Assembly: GCF_001659605.2 (NCBI RefSeq)
Contig: NC_035164.2
Location: 8,481,038-8,545,037 of the forward strand
DNA length: 64,000 bases
Reading direction: 5' to 3'
Origin: Manihot esculenta
Taxonomy: Eukaryota > Streptophyta > Magnoliopsida > Malpighiales > Euphorbiaceae
Below are positions 61,809-64,000 of the stretch, piece by piece (positions within the stretch are counted from its first letter, which is position 1; every line of letters begins with the position of its first letter). The notes beneath the pieces are model-generated. The model worked only from the letters and a program-made list of their open reading frames with translations, was not told the DNA's origin and ran no database searches. Position numbers and translations under genes: made by a program.

Positions 61809-61933
61809 TTCGGCGGCCGAACTTGACTTTCGGCGGCCGAACCTGGACTGCCCTCACTCATGCTTTCGGGGGCCTAACGTGCCTCCAAAACGCATGCACG
61901 TTCGGCGGCCGAACTTGACTTTCGGCGGCCGAA
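61809..61933 (-). promoter_or_regulatory. Dyad pairs upstream of the element B TATA box
   Basis: Four perfect TTCGGCGGCCGAA sites at 61809, 61829, 61901 and 61921. Both pairs are spaced exactly 20 bp, about two helical turns, so the sites face the same side of the helix. Confidence 0.65.
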
Positions 61934-62109
61934 CCTGGGTTTTCCTCCAAAGACTTTTCATGCAAAAACTCATTTAATTTCATACTTAAAACTATTAAAA
62001 CATGAAAACATTTTTATAAAACATGATTCTACCCTTCTAGAGATCTCCGACATCCGAGATTCCACAGGACGGTAGGAATTCCGATACCGGAGTCTAGCCG
62101 GGTATCACA

Positions 62110-64000
62110 ATTGTTCCAAATCAAAGGTTTTGATTGACTAGTCAAAACAAGTATTCCACAACCTAGATGCAAGTTTATGTCCATAAATGGACCTATTCAA
62201 TTTACAAAGTAAATGTTCTTAGCCATTAGATATGAAACCCTCTGGTTGTTTCATATAGATGCATTTATCAAGACTTCCATTTAGGAAAGCTATCCTAACA
62301 TCCATTTGCCAAATTTCATAGTCGAAATGAGCTGCAATGGATAGAAGGGTTCTAATAGACTTAAGCATGGTTACTAGCGAAAAGGTTTACTCATAATCTA
62401 TCCTTTCTTTTTTAGTATACCCTTTCGCAACAAGCTTGCTTTATAAGTTTGAACTTTGTTGTCTACACCCCTCTTTTTCTTATAGATCCACTTACACCCA
62501 ATGGGTTTAATCGCTTCAAGCAATTGTATAAGTTCTCAGACTCGATTAGAGTACATGACTTCATCTCAGATTTCATAGCTACAAGCCATTTTTTAGCATC
62601 TTTATCTTGTAGTGCATCATCGTAACATACTAGTTCAGTATTCACTTCTTCAGAGACCCTATCAACAGCTTCTCCTAGAAGTGTTAGCTAAATCGATGGT
62701 CATCTAATTCTTCCACTACGACGAGGTACTACTAGATTAGACACACTGTCATCTTTCTTTGGCTGTAAAGCTGGTAAGTCTATGATTAGTGCAATAGAAT
62801 CCTGGACAAGTTCTGGAGCCTCAACATTTTCTTCAATATCAGTAGGTAATGAAATGTTAGTGGGTTCCACTTGTTGTGTGTATAAATCAACATCACTCCC
62901 ACTACTTTGGGGCTGTAGTGGTAAATTTTGAATTGTGTATTGATCCATCGGAGTACTGGTAGTTCCTCCACTACGATGAGGTAATGGTATGTTAGCATTG
63001 ACTGTGAATGGTTCAGGTTCACATTCCTTTGGAAGATCGTCAAAAGGTATGGTATCTCCCCTCACTTCACGCAAAGTTAATTGAATTTTGGGAATATGGT
63101 TTAGAATATAGTCCTCCTCAAAATAATAAGCACGGGTGCTAACAATGGTCTTCTTATCCTTAGGACTATAAAATAAACCACCTTTCATTCCTCGAGGATA
63201 TGCAATAAAGAAGCATAATTATATTTTTTATTCCAACTTACTTGCTTTCCCTTTCATCACATGGGCTAGGCAACCCCACATCCAAACATGTCTTAGGATA
63301 GGCTTATGCCTAGTCCACAGTTCTATAGGAGTTAAAGGTACTCACTTTGAAGGAATTAAATTCAGAATGTATGATGTTGTCTCAATTGCATGTCCCCAGA
63401 AAGAAAGTGGCAAATATGAATAACTCATCATTGATCTAACCATTTCCATAAGTGTCCTAATTCTCCTTTATGCTACACCATTCTGTCCTAATTCTAACCA
63501 TTTCCATAAATATACCAGGTGCACACAATTGTGAAGTAATTTCTTATTTTGATAAATAAGCAATGAATTTCCTAGAGACATATTCGCCACCATGATCTGA
63601 CTGTAGTGACTTGATATATTTTCCATATCGCCTCTCCGTTTCTGCCTTAAATTCTTTGAATTTTTCAAAGCATTAAGACTTAAGCCACAACAGGTAAATA
63701 TACCCATACCTTAAGTAGTCATCTGTGAAAGTCACAAAATACTCAAAACCACCCCTAGCTTGGACACTCATTGGGCCACACAAATCAAAATGAATTAGTT
63801 TTAAAACTTCTTTGGCCCTATTACCTTTTAAGGGAAAAGAGCTCTTAGTCATTTTACCTTTTAGATAGGATTCACATGTTTTTAGTACCTCCACTTTCGA
63901 TGAATTCAAAGGTCCATCTTTGACCAACCTAGAAATTCTATCTAAATTAATATGACCAAACCTTAAATGCCAAAGATAAGTATGATTAAATTCAATAAGA
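62110..64000 (-). pseudogene. Copia pol, 5' part (pre-integrase, integrase, start of reverse transcriptase)
   Basis: From the window end: YLWHLRFGHI (pre-integrase), CESYLKGKMTKSSF, LIHFDLCGPMSVQARGGFEY with FVTFTDDYLRYGY (integrase core), then shifted frames down to NGVA near 63470. A 162-codon linker (63188-62700) ends VPRRSGRIR. Reverse transcriptase begins at YDDALQDKDAKKWLVAMKSE (about 62620) with many stops, up to the insertion point at 62110. Non-functional. Confidence 0.8.

Larger units (their letters stand above)
52631..62109 (-). mobile_element. Ty3/gypsy LTR retrotransposon B (9,479 bp), inserted in the copia reverse transcriptase
   Basis: Target duplication ATTGT at 52626-52630 and 62110-62114. 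Two 2,308-bp LTRs of equal length differing by about a dozen substitutions, many of them C/T in CpG. Same family as element A by gag-pol, primer site and LTR ends (TGTAACGACC...GGTATCACA), but a distinct subfamily with longer LTRs. Recent insertion into an already old copia. Defective in integrase. Confidence 0.93.
59802..62109 (-). repeat. Element B, right LTR (5' LTR)
   Basis: 2,308 bp. Leader dyad array at 60982-61220; upstream dyads at 61809, 61829, 61901 and 61921 (two 20-bp-spaced pairs). Confidence 0.92.
50300..64000 (-). mobile_element. Decayed Ty1/copia element, split by element B, running off the window
   Basis: Minus-strand copia pol order is visible: pre-integrase and integrase (about 63990-63230), linker (63188-62700), reverse transcriptase (62645-62110 continuing at 52630), RNase H (52360-51600). 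A polypurine motif (AAGTGGGAGA, about 51562-51571) lies before an apparent LTR starting TGATAGATAT at 51561. The left LTR end is not defined (about 50.3 kb) and the 5' LTR lies outside the window. Many stops and frameshifts show it is old. Confidence 0.8.

Overview
The window is nuclear DNA from a plant, most likely a eudicot. It is AT-rich, its genes have short exons with GT-AG introns, and most of it is LTR retrotransposon sequence of the Ty3/gypsy and Ty1/copia types. I lean towards Euphorbiaceae (cassava or rubber-tree like) from general familiarity with such LTRs, but nothing here proves it. No rRNA, tRNA, CRISPR array or bacterial gene is visible.

The one clear host gene lies on the + strand. 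Six phase-compatible exons (7553-7840, 10023-10161, 16071-16290, 16378-16478, 47643-47764, 47865-47956) encode the N-terminal half of a four-membrane-segment protein resembling plant class-3 (diacylglycerol-lipase-like) lipases. Its reading frame is open throughout, although intron 4 is 31,164 bp long. The catalytic lipase exons are not in the window, so intron 6 would exceed 16 kb if the gene is intact.

Region by region: 1-6.85 kb is GC-richer and holds a decayed intron-bearing transposon-type gene on the - strand (942-4010), a diverged relative of its middle exon (5043-5743) and a 113-bp tandem repeat. A CACTA-like terminus ends at about 7220, just before the host gene. Introns 1 and 2 carry a dispersed repeat and a degraded LTR-like tract. 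Intron 4 contains a second copy of the dispersed repeat, a solo LTR (19068-20463), gypsy element A (21951-31651), and element D (32160-45724), whose left LTR is split by non-autonomous element C (32973-40454). C itself contains a short LTR-like insert (35660-36056). A foldback MITE lies at 46681-47072. Downstream of exon 6, a decayed copia element (about 50.3 kb to beyond the window end) is split inside its reverse transcriptase by gypsy element B (52631-62109).

Target-site duplications could be read directly for A (AATAT), B (ATTGT), C (CATAT), D (GGAAC) and the solo LTR (TAAAC). All of these elements, and the copia, are oriented antisense to the host gene. A and B belong to one family with long LTRs, an initiator-Met-type primer site and a chromodomain-like integrase tail. 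Each has different disabling lesions. C shares their LTR ends and primer site but has only gag/protease remnants. The most unusual signal is a 13-bp dyad, TTCGGC-N-GCCGAA. It is arrayed just upstream of the LTR TATA box, often in pairs spaced exactly 20 bp, and again in the transcribed leader of A, B and C. It also appears in the leader of the unrelated element D.
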